Shown in pieces: positions 11,166 to 20,918 of a stretch of DNA of 64,000 nucleotides. The position numbers and the translations under genes were made by a program. The notes beneath the pieces are model-generated. The model was not told where the DNA came from. It did no database searches and saw only the letters and a list, made by a program, of their open reading frames with translations. Numbering within the stretch: the stretch's first letter is position 1; each line of letters begins with the position of its first letter. Source of the stretch: Chloroflexi bacterium TSY (GTDB taxonomy: Bacteria; Chloroflexota; Anaerolineae; Caldilineales; Caldilineaceae); the NCBI GenBank assembly GCA_019217005.1, contig JAHBNG010000062.1, positions 1-64,000 on the forward strand, in the 5' to 3' direction.

Positions 11166-11206
11166 TATTAGTACAGTGTCATCAAAATCATGACAGTTTA
11201 GGAGTC

Positions 11207-11285
11207 GTTGACATTTGACAGCTCTCCTCAGAAAAATCATCGCGTAGAGCAACTAACGGTCTGAGAGCGCACTCTAAATGTCAAC
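11207..11285. repeat. Inverted repeat between the IS701-type element and the 146-bp repeat
   Basis: GTTGACATTT (11207-11216) and AAATGTCAAC (11276-11285) form a perfect 10-bp outer stem. Inside, CTCTCCTCAGA and TCTGAGAG continue the symmetry. It abuts the 146-bp repeat downstream of gltB. Confidence 0.6.
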
Positions 11286-11291
11286 AGAACC

Positions 11292-11437
11292 TAGAGACGA
11301 CCAAATCGTAGGTCACTTCTCTGAAGTGACGAGCACCAAGAAGCCTGAATCTTCACTAGGAAACGGTCGTTCTCTTGCCGCATGACTCGCCGGAGACGGG
11401 ACCTACGTTAAACTATCAAAACTTCGATGACGGTGCA
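11292..11437. repeat. 146-bp intergenic repeat, copy 2
   Basis: Same length and order as 2246-2391, with a perfect hairpin GTCACTTC-TCT-GAAGTGAC and outer CGTAGGT/ACCTACG. Its right edge coincides with the gltB stop codon, as copy 1 coincides with the LysM stop. It may act as a transcript end or processing signal. Confidence 0.8.
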
Positions 11438-14400
11438 TTAGTTACCACTCACTCGTGTTGCATCATTCTTGTTCAGCTCAAATGCCGCCATTGCTGCTTC
11501 ATCGCCGCTCAGACCTTGGGCTTCGACTTCTGCAAAGGCTTCTAACATGCGCTTGTAATCGTTTGGAATCACCCGAACAAATTTAGCGACCATCTCATCC
11601 CAGTTGTCCAGAACGCGCTGCGCCACATCACTTTCTGTATAATCCAAATGGCGCCGAATCAGCTCCTGGACTTCAACAATCTCGACTGGATCACTCAAGC
11701 GTTCAGTGCCAACCATCTCAAAGTTACAGCGCGTCTCAAAATCTCCAACTTCATCTAAAACGTATGCAATACCGCCAGACATGCCCGCTGCGAAGTTGCG
11801 ACCAGTCGATCCCAGAACAACGACGCGACCACCAGTCATATATTCACAACCGTGGTCCCCAACGCCCTCGACCACCGTATGAACACCACTATTGCGAACG
11901 CAGAAGCGTTCGCCAGCCATGCCGCGGATGTAGGCTTCACCGCTTGTCGCGCCATAGAATGCGACATTCCCAATAATGATGTTTTCTTCTGCAATGAAGG
12001 TCGAGCCTTTAGGGGGATAGACAATGATTTTCGAACCAGATAGCCCCTTTCCAAAGTAATCGTTGGCATCTCCTTCCAGCTCTAATGTCAGACCTATTGG
12101 TGTAAAGGCGCCAAAGCTCTGTCCTGCCGATCCTTGGAAATGTAGCTCAATCGTGCCTTCGGGCAAACCGTCTGCTCCATAACGACGCGTGACTTCACTC
12201 CCTAAAATCGTACCAACCACGCGGTTCGTATTCTGGATTGGCAGCGTTGCCGCCACGCGTTTCCCTTCTTCCAGGGCAGGCTTGCACAAATCAAGCAGGA
12301 CAGTATTATCCAACGCTTTCTCCAAACCATGATCCTGATCGATCTGGCAATACCGGCCGACGCTGTCTGGAACATCTGGTTGATAGAGAATGCTGGAGAA
12401 GTCTAACCCTTTGGCTTTCCAATGCTCAACGGCTCGTTTCGCCTCTAATTTATCAGTGCGTCCAATCATCTCATTGACGGTGCGGAAACCCAACTTTGCC
12501 ATCCACTCACGCAATTCCTGAGCGATCATCTGCATAAAGTTAACCACGTGAGCCGGATCACCGGTGAACATTTTGCGTAGCTCTGGGTTTTGTGTGGCCA
12601 CGCCAACTGGACAGGTATCCAAATGGCAAACACGCATCATGATACAGCCCAAAGCCACAAGTGGACTGGTTGCAAAACCAAACTCTTCAGCCCCTAGCAG
12701 CGCCGCAATGGCCACATCGCGCCCTGTCTTGAGCTGACCATCTGTCTCAACAATCACACGGCTGCGTAGGTCATTCAGCACCAACGTCTGATGTGTTTCC
12801 GCGACACCCAACTCCCAAGGCAGACCGGCATGCTTGATACTGGTTTGGGGAGAGGCACCCGTGCCACCATCATGTCCACTGATCAGAATCACATCGGCAT
12901 GGCCTTTGGCAACACCTGCTGCAATCGTGCCCACGCCGACTTCGGAAACAAGCTTTACATTGATGCGGGCGTAGTGATTGGCATTTTTGAGATCGTGGAT
13001 CAACTCTGCTAGATCTTCAATTGAATAGATATCGTGATGTGGGGGCGGTGAAATCAGCCCCACACCGGGTGTTGAGTGGCGTGTTTTGGCAATCCAAGGA
13101 TAGACTTTTCGTCCCGGCAACTGACCACCTTCACCCGGCTTGGCACCTTGCGCCATCTTAATCTGTAGCTCTTGCGCCTCGACCAGATATTTGCTCGTTG
13201 CGCCAAAGCGACCAGATGCCACCTGTTTAATGGCACTATTGCGCGAATCGCCATTTTCGTCCAATACATAGCGGGCCGGATCTTCACCACCTTCACCGGT
13301 GTTGCTTTTGCCACCGATTCGATTCATGGCAATTGCAAGGCTTTCATGTGTCTCTTTACTAATCGAACCATAGGACATGGCACCCGTCTTGAAGCGTTTG
13401 ACGATAGATTCGACAGGCTCCACTTCATCAATTGGAATTGGCTCATCCAGCAATTTCAGTTCAAGTAGACCACGGAGTGTACACCATTTCTCGTTTTGGT
13501 CATTCACTGCCGCTGTATATTGCTGGAAGATATTGTAGTTATTTGTGCGGGTTGCGACTTGCAGTTTGTGAATGGTCTCTGGGTTAAAAAGATGACGCTC
13601 CCCATCGGCGCGCCACTGATAGGCTCCGCCTGCGTCCAAATTGTGGACGTTGGTCGCTCTATCGGGAAATGCTTCTCTATGTCGGTTTTGGATTTCGCCA
13701 AAAATGCCGTCTAGTCCAATCCCTTCAACACGTGTCGGCGTCCAGGTGAAGTATTTGTCCACAAGCTCCTGACTCAACCCCAAGGCTTCAAAAATCTGGG
13801 CCCCGCAATAACTCTGCATCGTCGAGATACCCATCTTCGAAAGAACCTTTACAATTCCCTTATTGGCCGCTTTGATATATTGATAGACGGCCTCGTCAAG
13901 ATCAATATCTGTGAGCGTTCCCTCATTGATCAACTCAGCGATCGTTTCGTACGCCAGATACGGGTTTATTGCTGTGGCACCATAGCCGATCAACACGGCA
14001 AAGTGATGGACCTCACGCGCTTCGCCGGTTTCCACAACCAAGCCGACTTGCGTGCGCAGCCGCTCACGAATCAAGAAGTGATGTAAGCCGGCCGTTGCCA
14101 ACAAAGCTGGGATTGGAGCATTCTCTTTGTCAATGCCGCGGTCCGACAAAATCAAGATGTTTGCTCCATCTTGAATTGCCTGAATCGCTTGCGCAAACAA
14201 ATTCTCCAGCGCACGCTCTAATCCAGCAGAGCCCTCAGCGATCTTAAACAACATCGAGAGGGTTTGAGATTTGAATCCTGAGACCGCTATGTTGCGTAAT
14301 TTGAGAAGCTGCTCGTTTGTCAGCATTGGTGTCTTGAGCTTAATCTGTCTCGCTGCTTCAGGTTTTATCTCCAGCAGATTGGCTTCCGTGCCCATCATCA

Positions 14401-16180
14401 TTTCGGTTGCAGTCACCAATTCTTCTCGAATCGCATCCAGCGGTGGGTTTGTCACCTGGGCAAAAAGCTGGCGGAAGTAGTTATAGAGCAGTTGCGGTTG
14501 ATCTGAGAGAACGGCGGCTGGTGTGTCATCACCCATTGCACCAAGCGCCTCAACGCCGTTTTGGGCCATGGGCGCAACCAAAAAACGCAATGTTTCAAAC
14601 GTATACCCAAAAGCTTGCTGTTTCTGTTTTAAGGATGGTTCACCAAAGGGTATCTCCACTGACGGAACAGCATAGCGATGTCCATTTTCGCCATAGGTCT
14701 TGAGTTGATTTTGGCGATGCGTCAACTCGAGACCCGTATCTGAGATCTGCGAGCTTTGTTTATCTGACGAAACAGGGAGAGTATTCAACTCTACCATATA
14801 TCGGTCGATCCATTCTCGATAGGGGTGCTCTGCAGCCATCTTTTGCTTCAGTTCTTGATCGTCAATAATGCGTCCCTCTGTCGTATCGACCAAGAACATA
14901 CGGCCTGGTTCTAAACGTCGCTTTTCAAGCACATTCTCTGGCGCAACGTCTATAACGCCTACTTCAGAGGCCATAATGACAAGATCATCTTTCGTGACAT
15001 AATATCGAGATGGACGTAAACCATTTCGGTCCAAGACAGCACCAACAACTGTGCCGTCAGTAAAAGCGATCGATGCTGGACCGTCCCAAGGCTCCATGAG
15101 CGTACTGTGATATTCGTAGAACGCCTTCTTTTCATCGCTCATGCTCTCATGGTTGGACCAGGGTTCGGGAATCATCATCATCATGGCATGAGGCAATGAG
15201 CGCCCGGAGAGAGCGAGAAACTCAAGACAATTATCAAAGCGGGCAGAGTCGGAGCCTTCGGGATCGATGATTGGCATAATCTTTTTCAGATCATCCCCCC
15301 ACAATTCTGACTCAAGGACAGATTGACGCGCCGTCATCCAATTTTCGTTGCCGCGAATGGTATTGATTTCGCCATTGTGGATCAGATAACGATTCGGATG
15401 GGCGCGCTCCCAACTCGGAAACGTATTGGTGCTAAATCGAGAGTGAACAACAGCCAATGCGCTCTCGATATCCGGATCGAGTAGCTCGGGATAATATGTA
15501 TCGACCTGCTCCGTGAGCAACATTCCCTTATAGACAATCGTGCGGCAGGAAAGGCTGGCAAAATAGAAATAATCGCCGCCGGGAAAAACAGTGTCACCGA
15601 TCCCAAAGCGAATGTCATTTTCGGCTCGTCGTCGGATCACATAGAGCTTGCGTTCGAAGGCCAACTCGTCAGTCGACGGAAGGGCGTCGTGATTGCAGCC
15701 AATAAAGACTTGGCGTATATGTGGCTCACGAGACTTGGCGATGTTTCCCAGCGGACTGTTATCGGTAGGGATGGTCCGCCAACCCAAAAATTCTTGCCCT
15801 TCTTCTTTGATGATCTGTTCTAGATGTTGCTCACATGCCCGACGTTGGGTTGGGTCAGGTGGTAGATAGACCATACCGACACCATATTCACCGACTTCTG
15901 GCAACTCAATCCCCTTTTCTGCACAAACCTTTGTAAAGAATTTGTGTGGGATTTGCATGAGTATGCCTGCCCCATCACCAGTATTGGCTTCGCATCCGCA
16001 AGCACCGCGGTGATTCAAATTCAACAGAGCGGTCATTGCTTGGCGCACAATCTCATGTGATTTTTGTCCTTTGATATTCACAATAAAGCCAACACCACAA
16101 GCATCATGTTCGAAATCTGGGTTGTAAAGGCCCTGTTTCGCAGGAAGTCCATGCTTTCGTTCAATTGGCAGTTGAATCAT
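11438..16180 (-). CDS. gltB: Glutamate synthase large subunit
   Basis: 1,580 residues, slightly longer than the usual 1,480-1,530. The N-terminal glutaminase domain has its catalytic cysteine at Cys28 in HDACGVGF, exposed after removal of a propeptide. A central domain, the FMN-binding synthase domain (about 830-1230, with the iron-sulfur motif CHLDTCPVG) and the C-terminal GXGXG helix domain follow. The enzyme splits glutamine, channels ammonia and makes glutamate with electrons from GltD. The start is supported by AAAGGAG 8 bases upstream. The gene is intact although its operon with gltD has been split by nested insertions. amtB, an ammonium transporter, lies 7.5 kb away. Confidence 0.98.
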   Translation of the reverse strand: MIQLPIERKHGLPAKQGLYNPDFEHDACGVGFIVNIKGQKSHEIVRQAMTALLNLNHRGACGCEANTGDGAGILMQIPHKFFTKVCAEKGIELPEVGEYGVGMVYLPPDPTQRRACEQHLEQIIKEEGQEFLGWRTIPTDNSPLGNIAKSREPHIRQVFIGCNHDALPSTDELAFERKLYVIRRRAENDIRFGIGDTVFPGGDYFYFASLSCRTIVYKGMLLTEQVDTYYPELLDPDIESALAVVHSRFSTNTFPSWERAHPNRYLIHNGEINTIRGNENWMTARQSVLESELWGDDLKKIMPIIDPEGSDSARFDNCLEFLALSGRSLPHAMMMMIPEPWSNHESMSDEKKAFYEYHSTLMEPWDGPASIAFTDGTVVGAVLDRNGLRPSRYYVTKDDLVIMASEVGVIDVAPENVLEKRRLEPGRMFLVDTTEGRIIDDQELKQKMAAEHPYREWIDRYMVELNTLPVSSDKQSSQISDTGLELTHRQNQLKTYGENGHRYAVPSVEIPFGEPSLKQKQQAFGYTFETLRFLVAPMAQNGVEALGAMGDDTPAAVLSDQPQLLYNYFRQLFAQVTNPPLDAIREELVTATEMMMGTEANLLEIKPEAARQIKLKTPMLTNEQLLKLRNIAVSGFKSQTLSMLFKIAEGSAGLERALENLFAQAIQAIQDGANILILSDRGIDKENAPIPALLATAGLHHFLIRERLRTQVGLVVETGEAREVHHFAVLIGYGATAINPYLAYETIAELINEGTLTDIDLDEAVYQYIKAANKGIVKVLSKMGISTMQSYCGAQIFEALGLSQELVDKYFTWTPTRVEGIGLDGIFGEIQNRHREAFPDRATNVHNLDAGGAYQWRADGERHLFNPETIHKLQVATRTNNYNIFQQYTAAVNDQNEKWCTLRGLLELKLLDEPIPIDEVEPVESIVKRFKTGAMSYGSISKETHESLAIAMNRIGGKSNTGEGGEDPARYVLDENGDSRNSAIKQVASGRFGATSKYLVEAQELQIKMAQGAKPGEGGQLPGRKVYPWIAKTRHSTPGVGLISPPPHHDIYSIEDLAELIHDLKNANHYARINVKLVSEVGVGTIAAGVAKGHADVILISGHDGGTGASPQTSIKHAGLPWELGVAETHQTLVLNDLRSRVIVETDGQLKTGRDVAIAALLGAEEFGFATSPLVALGCIMMRVCHLDTCPVGVATQNPELRKMFTGDPAHVVNFMQMIAQELREWMAKLGFRTVNEMIGRTDKLEAKRAVEHWKAKGLDFSSILYQPDVPDSVGRYCQIDQDHGLEKALDNTVLLDLCKPALEEGKRVAATLPIQNTNRVVGTILGSEVTRRYGADGLPEGTIELHFQGSAGQSFGAFTPIGLTLELEGDANDYFGKGLSGSKIIVYPPKGSTFIAEENIIIGNVAFYGATSGEAYIRGMAGERFCVRNSGVHTVVEGVGDHGCEYMTGGRVVVLGSTGRNFAAGMSGGIAYVLDEVGDFETRCNFEMVGTERLSDPVEIVEVQELIRRHLDYTESDVAQRVLDNWDEMVAKFVRVIPNDYKRMLEAFAEVEAQGLSGDEAAMAAFELNKNDATRVSGN

Positions 16181-16880
16181 AGGTCTACTCCTTTACGCTT
16201 CATATATATCGTACCCGATCATTGATGACAACTATTCCGCTCTCTGTCATTATATATTCTGTTCCAAATCCAGAATTTCGTTCTCTCATCGGACTGTTGA
16301 AAGCCTCAAAGCAGAGCATGTTTATTGCTGAACGCTCTCTGAGGAATATCGATGAGTTTTTGCACACGAATCCCTGAACGCGCATTTTACATGTCAACAG
16401 CACCTAAAATGAGAGATGCAAATATACCTCTCGCAGTGACAGAGGTTACTATATTTTAATTTGTTCGTCACTGAACTGTGGGACTACATCGGTGTAGACT
16501 TAACACGTATACCAGAAGTAATCGAGATTACCTGGTTTCGCGAGAGGTTGCTTCTAAACTTGGCTCTGTTTGTAAGCGATAAATTATCACAATTGGTATT
16601 ACTTACAAACGGACGGAAGTGTAACTGGCTTGAAAGCTGGGGAACGGAATATCAATTACTCATCAAATGAAATGTAGACTCCGATTTGCAAACAAAGTCC
16701 AATCTAGATGAACCCTTGCTCAGTTACAAACTTCCTTCGTACCGTAATCATACTACACAATTGAGTTTATGACAACTTTGATTTATTTATATGTGAAAGA
16801 GTTCACAAATTATACAGGCTTTCATCAAACGCCAAAGGATTACACAATATGTTCATAGACAAATCGAATAGAAGTCGTAT
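16181..16880. promoter_or_regulatory. gltB upstream region, no gene seen
   Basis: About 700 bp without a convincing gene. It contains a perfect 9-bp inverted repeat GTTTGTAAG (16568-16576) / CTTACAAAC (16602-16610), with an inner AATT-ATCAC-AATT, which could be a regulator site or a small hairpin. Near 16389 ATGTCAACAGCACCTA repeats a phrase seen beside the gltB 3' end (11279-11293). No promoter is assigned. Confidence 0.4.
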
Positions 16881-16891
16881 GATGCGGAGAA

Positions 16892-16930
16892 GGCGTTCTC
16901 TAACACCGCTCGTTCGCATTAGAGAATGCC
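16892..16930. repeat. Short palindrome, family P3, copy 1
   Basis: GGCGTTCTCTAA (16892-16903) faces TTAGAGAATGCC (16919-16930). The same arms occur at 33798-33842 and, interrupted by an insertion, at 51034-51224. Confidence 0.7.
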
Positions 16931-17092
16931 GCGCCATACATTGTACTGTTTTATTACATCGACACCTGCGTTGTTTCCCTACATCGCGACCTCTAAATGG
17001 CGTGTGGCTCTCCTGTATCGGGGCCATTGGATGGACACGATGTCAGTAAATAGTAGAGGTGTCGATGTAAGTAAACAATACATACATGGCGC
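16931..17092. repeat. 162-bp palindromic element
   Basis: The outer arms match over about 36 bases with a few differences: GCGCCATACATTGTAC... ATTACATCGACACCT (to 16967) and AGGTGTCGATGTAA...CATGGCGC (17057-17092). The inner arm of 14 bases is perfect. It directly abuts the P3 palindrome and lies 57 bases past the sulfatase stop. It is probably a MITE-like element, but I see no clear target duplication. Confidence 0.6.
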
Positions 17093-17149
17093 GCCATGCA
17101 TGGCGACTCAGCATTTATGCGGGTTTTATCTGGTTTGTCTATCAGAATT

Positions 17150-18535
17150 TTATCGTAACCACTTGCCTTCACCCATACGCTGATGCAAGCAACGACGCAA
17201 TTCTCCAACCAGTTTGGGGTTTTCATCAATCAAATTGTGCATTTCAGACGGATCATTGACCAGGTCATATAGCTCATGGTGATCGTTGTAACTCTCGATA
17301 AACTTGTGGGTGGTCGTACGAATGCAGCGGAAATTGTGCATAGAACTGATCGTTTCAGTGCGGTGCTCGCGACCCTGGCCGTTCAAAAGTGGCGTCAATG
17401 AGCGCGCGTCAAGATTTTCCTGGTGTGGTACTTGCGCCCATTCGCAGATAGTCGGATTCAAGTCGATCAGCTCCACCAGTGCCTCTGACACAATACCCTC
17501 GGTAATGTTTGGGCCAGCCATAATCAACGGAACGCGTAGAGAGGCCTCATAAGGTACACTTTTCTGATAGAGCCCGTGATCACCCAACATCTCCCCGTGA
17601 TCGCTGGCAAAAATGATCATTGTATTTTCCAACATGCCTCGCTTTTCTAATGCTTGGAGAATTTGCCCAATCTGTGCATCGATTAATTCAATCAGTGCAC
17701 AATATTGACGCCGAACCATGGCTGTATTTTCGGAATCGCGCTCTGCCGATCGCCGATTGATCCAATTCGGTCGACCCGTAGTGTCGTATGGAATAGCCAC
17801 TGGCATATTCGCTGTGCGGTACCGATCGGCATACTCAGTTGGCGGATCAAATGGGTCGTGTGGTCCAACAAAGCTGACAAAATAGTGCCAGGGAAAGTCG
17901 TCCGGGACATTTTCGATCCATTCCACGGCATGTTGACCAATGTAAACATCCTCAAAGGCACTGGTTGGCAGCACGGAGTCACCCGACCCGGTTTCGATCC
18001 AGCGTTGGGCCGTATCGCCAGCCCGACCATGCACAAAGCGATCGAGATAATCCTGGCAGAAAGCCTTGTATAGGCCCTGTTCTTGCAAAAAGAAACCATA
18101 GGGACCGCGCGGCGTGTCGAACCGCGCGGCGTGCATCTTGCCTTCAACCTCCCTTGGATGGGTGAATCCCCAACTATAGGCTACTGGACGGTCTCCATGA
18201 CGACCGTTGTAGTGATCCGGCTTACCCAGGTCGAGCTTGCCCACGCAGCCAACCCGATAGCCGTGATCGCGTAGGTGCTGATAGTAGGTGGGCGTTCTTA
18301 ATGAGAGGTAGCTTGCATTGCCAAATGGCGCCACCCGATGTGCCTGTAGGCCAGTAGCCAACGCAATACGCGAGGCGGCACAGATGGGGCTGTTGGTGGT
18401 GCATTGAGCAAAGCGTACGCCACGTGCGGCCAAAGCATCAATGTTGGGCGTCTGGACAAAATCAGCGCCTGCACAACTGAGATAATCATAACGGTGCTGG
18501 TCATCCATAATGAAAAGGATGTTGGGTCGATTCAT
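17150..18535 (-). CDS. Sulfatase (formylglycine-dependent, type I)
   Basis: 461 residues, usual family length. The metal-binding start is NILFIMDDQHRYD (Asp11, Asp12). The catalytic signature is ICAASRIALATG: Cys52 in C-x-A-x-R is the residue converted to formylglycine by a maturation enzyme not encoded in this window. A later metal site is FASDHGEMLGDHGL. There is no signal peptide, so the protein is probably cytoplasmic. It hydrolyses sulfate esters; the substrate cannot be told, but a glycoside-hydrolase-like gene and a cupin upstream on the same strand suggest a sulfated sugar or related small molecule. Substrates that are phosphonates or phosphodiesters are possible in this fold. Confidence 0.9.
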   Translation of the reverse strand: MNRPNILFIMDDQHRYDYLSCAGADFVQTPNIDALAARGVRFAQCTTNSPICAASRIALATGLQAHRVAPFGNASYLSLRTPTYYQHLRDHGYRVGCVGKLDLGKPDHYNGRHGDRPVAYSWGFTHPREVEGKMHAARFDTPRGPYGFFLQEQGLYKAFCQDYLDRFVHGRAGDTAQRWIETGSGDSVLPTSAFEDVYIGQHAVEWIENVPDDFPWHYFVSFVGPHDPFDPPTEYADRYRTANMPVAIPYDTTGRPNWINRRSAERDSENTAMVRRQYCALIELIDAQIGQILQALEKRGMLENTMIIFASDHGEMLGDHGLYQKSVPYEASLRVPLIMAGPNITEGIVSEALVELIDLNPTICEWAQVPHQENLDARSLTPLLNGQGREHRTETISSMHNFRCIRTTTHKFIESYNDHHELYDLVNDPSEMHNLIDENPKLVGELRRCLHQRMGEGKWLR

Positions 18536-18565
18536 CGTGTGTGGCCTTATTCTTTATAGAAACGC

Positions 18566-18627
18566 CACTTAAACTTCGGACAATAGAATCATTTTCTATC
18601 GAGGGACAATTATCCGAAGTTTAAGTG
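18566..18627. repeat. Inverted repeat between sulfatase and cupin genes
   Basis: CACTTAAACTTCGGA (18566-18580) and TCCGAAGTTTAAGTG (18613-18627) are perfect 15-bp arms; the inner part adds ATAGA/TCTAT. A single related arm, CGAAGTTTAAGTGGC, appears at 28402-28416. It lies just upstream of the sulfatase and may be an operator, attenuator or small mobile element. Confidence 0.65.
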
Positions 18628-18664
18628 ATGCGGCTATTAGTTTATGATATGTTGATCTGGCACC

Positions 18665-19306
18665 CTAGCTCTCATCTTCCTCCCGACAATCGACATTCAA
18701 CCAACCCGACTTGAATGGCTCAACGCGATTGCTCTCCGGTTCATAACGATGGCGCCAAATGCAGCCATTGTCGTTGCCTAGTAAGTGTAGTGAGACCGAT
18801 GTTGTCTCCGAGATGGTGCGTACACGATGAATGTCGTTCTCGGGCAGCAGCTCATAAAAATCTCCGGGACGCAATACGTTTCGCTCAGCCAACGTCAGGT
18901 TGGCATATGCTTCACGATCACCATCATCGTGGCGGGTAAAAACCTCCTCCTCCTGTTCACCTCGATAGAGCCCCACGAGGCCCCATGCTAGATGGTCATG
19001 GACAGGCGTCTGCGCACCGGATGGCAACACCAACGCAGAAAAAGCCAGCCCGCCATCACCTGCACGATAGAGCAGCCACATCCCTGTCTTGCGCCCCATT
19101 CCGCTCTCTGTCGCCGGTTCCTGATACTGGGGCGGCAACCAGTTTTGGTCCGCCAACAGCTTGGCAAAATGGGGCCGTACCTCGGCAACCGTAGCGCGCG
19201 GATCAGTGGAACGATGGCGGATGTCATTGACTGCGTCAATAAAATTGCGCATGGGTAGAACATTGAGGATCCATTCGTCAATGTGAGATTGATTATGAGT
19301 ATTCAT
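18665..19306 (-). CDS. Cysteine-dioxygenase-like cupin (COG5553 type)
   Basis: 213 residues from the ATG preceded by AGGAGA, which I prefer to a longer GTG-initiated frame. The cupin core has the iron-ligand motif TPVHDHLAWGLVGLYRGEQ (His103, His105) and a later NDIHRV (His160), the pattern of the metal-dependent cupins related to thiol dioxygenases. It probably oxidises a small thiol or sulfur compound. Placement between the GH-like gene and the sulfatase, all on the minus strand, suggests shared expression, although a 15-bp-arm inverted repeat separates it from the sulfatase. Confidence 0.75.
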   Translation of the reverse strand: MNTHNQSHIDEWILNVLPMRNFIDAVNDIRHRSTDPRATVAEVRPHFAKLLADQNWLPPQYQEPATESGMGRKTGMWLLYRAGDGGLAFSALVLPSGAQTPVHDHLAWGLVGLYRGEQEEEVFTRHDDGDREAYANLTLAERNVLRPGDFYELLPENDIHRVRTISETTSVSLHLLGNDNGCIWRHRYEPESNRVEPFKSGWLNVDCREEDES

Positions 19307-19335
19307 TGGTTTCTCCTGGTTTGTTGGCTTGTGAA

Positions 19336-19527
19336 ATAACGCTTGACAATGCATCCTACTACTTGCATAATCAGATTGAAGTGGATGCATATCTAAATCG
19401 CTTGGACAACTGGCGTGAGCAACGTTATCAAGAATGGAAAGCAAATCCATCACCAGTTGTAGAGCGCCTACGCACATTGAATTCAGAACGGACAACACTC
19501 ACAACGATTCCTACACTCAGTACATGA
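19336..19527 (+). pseudogene. Remnant of a DUF433-like protein (C-terminal fragment)
   Basis: The forward frame reads LDNASYYLHNQIEVDAYL followed by a charged helix ending in NPSPVVERLR and a stop. This resembles the C-terminal half of DUF433 antitoxin-like proteins (AYYLxHxxEVDAYL). No start or N-terminal half is present, and it overlaps the leader of the minus-strand cupin. It is probably a fragment of a former toxin-antitoxin locus; the match is from memory only. Confidence 0.4.
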
Positions 19528-19592
19528 GAGGATGGTATACCCCAAATTGTACAAAAGATACTTGGTCTCTCTGAAAAAACGAATTTACATAC

Positions 19593-20837
19593 TCATCCGT
19601 CCCCTTTTTCAATCGTTCCACCGTCCCGCAAATAAATCACGGCTCGCCATCGATCGTCATCTACAGCGTCTATCCCACCATGCCGCCAATTGCTGATATA
19701 GTTGATGGAAAATGGTTCATCATAAGCTGTGTAATAGAGCGAGCCGTTGCGATAAAAATCGACTGAATCGATGGTTTCGGGATAGAGGCTCGCCAAGCGG
19801 AGCCAACGCTGACCCCCATCCGTCATCTGTGGCTCTAGACCCTGCAGATAATATTGATCCTCAATCGGCAGAGATGGAACCTCGATACCAATCCCTTGCG
19901 CCATCCGATGGGCGAAGAATGTGTCTTCTCCCTTTGTGATACTCCAGTCGGCGGGTGGTTCTTGCTTGGTCATATTGTTGTAATATCCCCACGATGTACA
20001 AGTTTTATAGGCAACAGCGAGTTGCCCAATCGCGTGTGAATCCTCATTACACACAATCGGTCGATTGAGTTGCCATGAACGAATTTCGCGTATCATATTA
20101 TGGAGACGTTGGCGGGTGCAGCCATTGCCGTGGATCAGAATCACGTCGCTGGCCTCCGCAATCTCGCGGCTGATGGAACCACCCTTGCCACTGCAGCCAA
20201 CTGGTAGACCACCTGATTCTTCACGCGCCAAATCGATCAATGTGGCAACACCCTCTGGATAGTAGACGAGGGGATGCTCTTTGAAGGGCGGCACGTCCTG
20301 TTCATTGGCAATTTCGATGATGACGTTGGTGTATCCTCCGTCGCGCAAGAAATTGGACGCAGTGGTCACAGCATTGCGTACAGCCCGTCCATCTCGCAGA
20401 CGTTGAGTTTGGGCAGCATAAAAGTAACTGACGATCACGACCATACCGAGCGCATCAGCCCCTCGAACCAATCGATCCATACGGTCTGCATAGGCTGCGT
20501 TCAACGTCGTGCCTTCTTCGCCAAATGGATTGTTGTCGATTGTTGCATTGTCAACGGTAAAACAGGGGCCACCGCCTTGAAAGCCAACCGTAAAGGCACG
20601 CAAGCCGTAACAATACCATTCAGGCAATGCTGCGATCAATCGGTCTGTGTGATCCTCTGTGTATCCAAAGCGAGCAAAGCGCCTTGGATCTGCATTATCG
20701 TCAAAGATTCCCTGGATAAAACGCGCATTCATCAGCAAGCCGTGAGCATCGGGATTGCTCCTACCAAGCTCGGCGTAAGTCGCTTTGCCATTGATGAAAA
20801 ATGATTCACCATCGATGGTGAGGGTTGTGTTTGGCAT
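19593..20837 (-). CDS. Glycoside-hydrolase-like (GH5/clan A type) TIM-barrel protein
   Basis: 414 residues. The strand-4 motif VIIEIANEQD supplies a Glu preceded by Asn, typical of clan A hydrolases, and a second candidate Glu lies in PIVCNEDSHA. Upstream segments such as LRAFTVGFQGGGP and VVIVSYFYA fit barrel strands. The C-terminal part (DSVDFYRNGSLYYTA ... WRAVIYLRDGG) looks like a small beta domain. No signal peptide is seen. The start has AAGGAGAAACTG just upstream. It may act on a sugar linked to the neighbouring sulfatase substrate; the exact activity is unknown. Confidence 0.65.
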   Translation of the reverse strand: MPNTTLTIDGESFFINGKATYAELGRSNPDAHGLLMNARFIQGIFDDNADPRRFARFGYTEDHTDRLIAALPEWYCYGLRAFTVGFQGGGPCFTVDNATIDNNPFGEEGTTLNAAYADRMDRLVRGADALGMVVIVSYFYAAQTQRLRDGRAVRNAVTTASNFLRDGGYTNVIIEIANEQDVPPFKEHPLVYYPEGVATLIDLAREESGGLPVGCSGKGGSISREIAEASDVILIHGNGCTRQRLHNMIREIRSWQLNRPIVCNEDSHAIGQLAVAYKTCTSWGYYNNMTKQEPPADWSITKGEDTFFAHRMAQGIGIEVPSLPIEDQYYLQGLEPQMTDGGQRWLRLASLYPETIDSVDFYRNGSLYYTAYDEPFSINYISNWRHGGIDAVDDDRWRAVIYLRDGGTIEKGDG

Positions 20838-20859
20838 CAGTTTCTCCTTAAAAAAATTG

Positions 20860-20880
20860 GGTTGTCTGAGGAATTGTGTG
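20860..20880. repeat. One end of a P2-family MITE (fragment)
   Basis: The 21 bases starting GGTTGTCTGAGG match the end of the P2 elements at 31687 and 34079. The facing end is absent. It lies in the leader of the GH-like gene. Confidence 0.7.
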
Positions 20881-20918
20881 ATTTGCGGTGATTTGTTGGA
20901 TAGATATAACTATATCAA

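Larger units (their letters stand above)
8113..11167. mobile_element. IS701-family element (carries a nested ISL3-type element)
   Basis: Perfect 12-bp terminal inverted repeats TACTACTGTGCA (8113-8124) and TGCACAGTAGTA (11156-11167) are flanked by the 4-bp duplication TTAG (8109-8112 and 11168-11171), which fits the YTAR target rule of IS701. Without the internal ISL3-type insertion the element is about 1.6 kb, normal for the family. It separates gltB from gltD. Confidence 0.9.

Noticed and set aside
16461..16670. Forward 69-codon frame as a small gene upstream of gltB
   Set aside because: No ribosome-binding site, no recognisable composition, and it includes the GTTTGTAAG inverted repeat.
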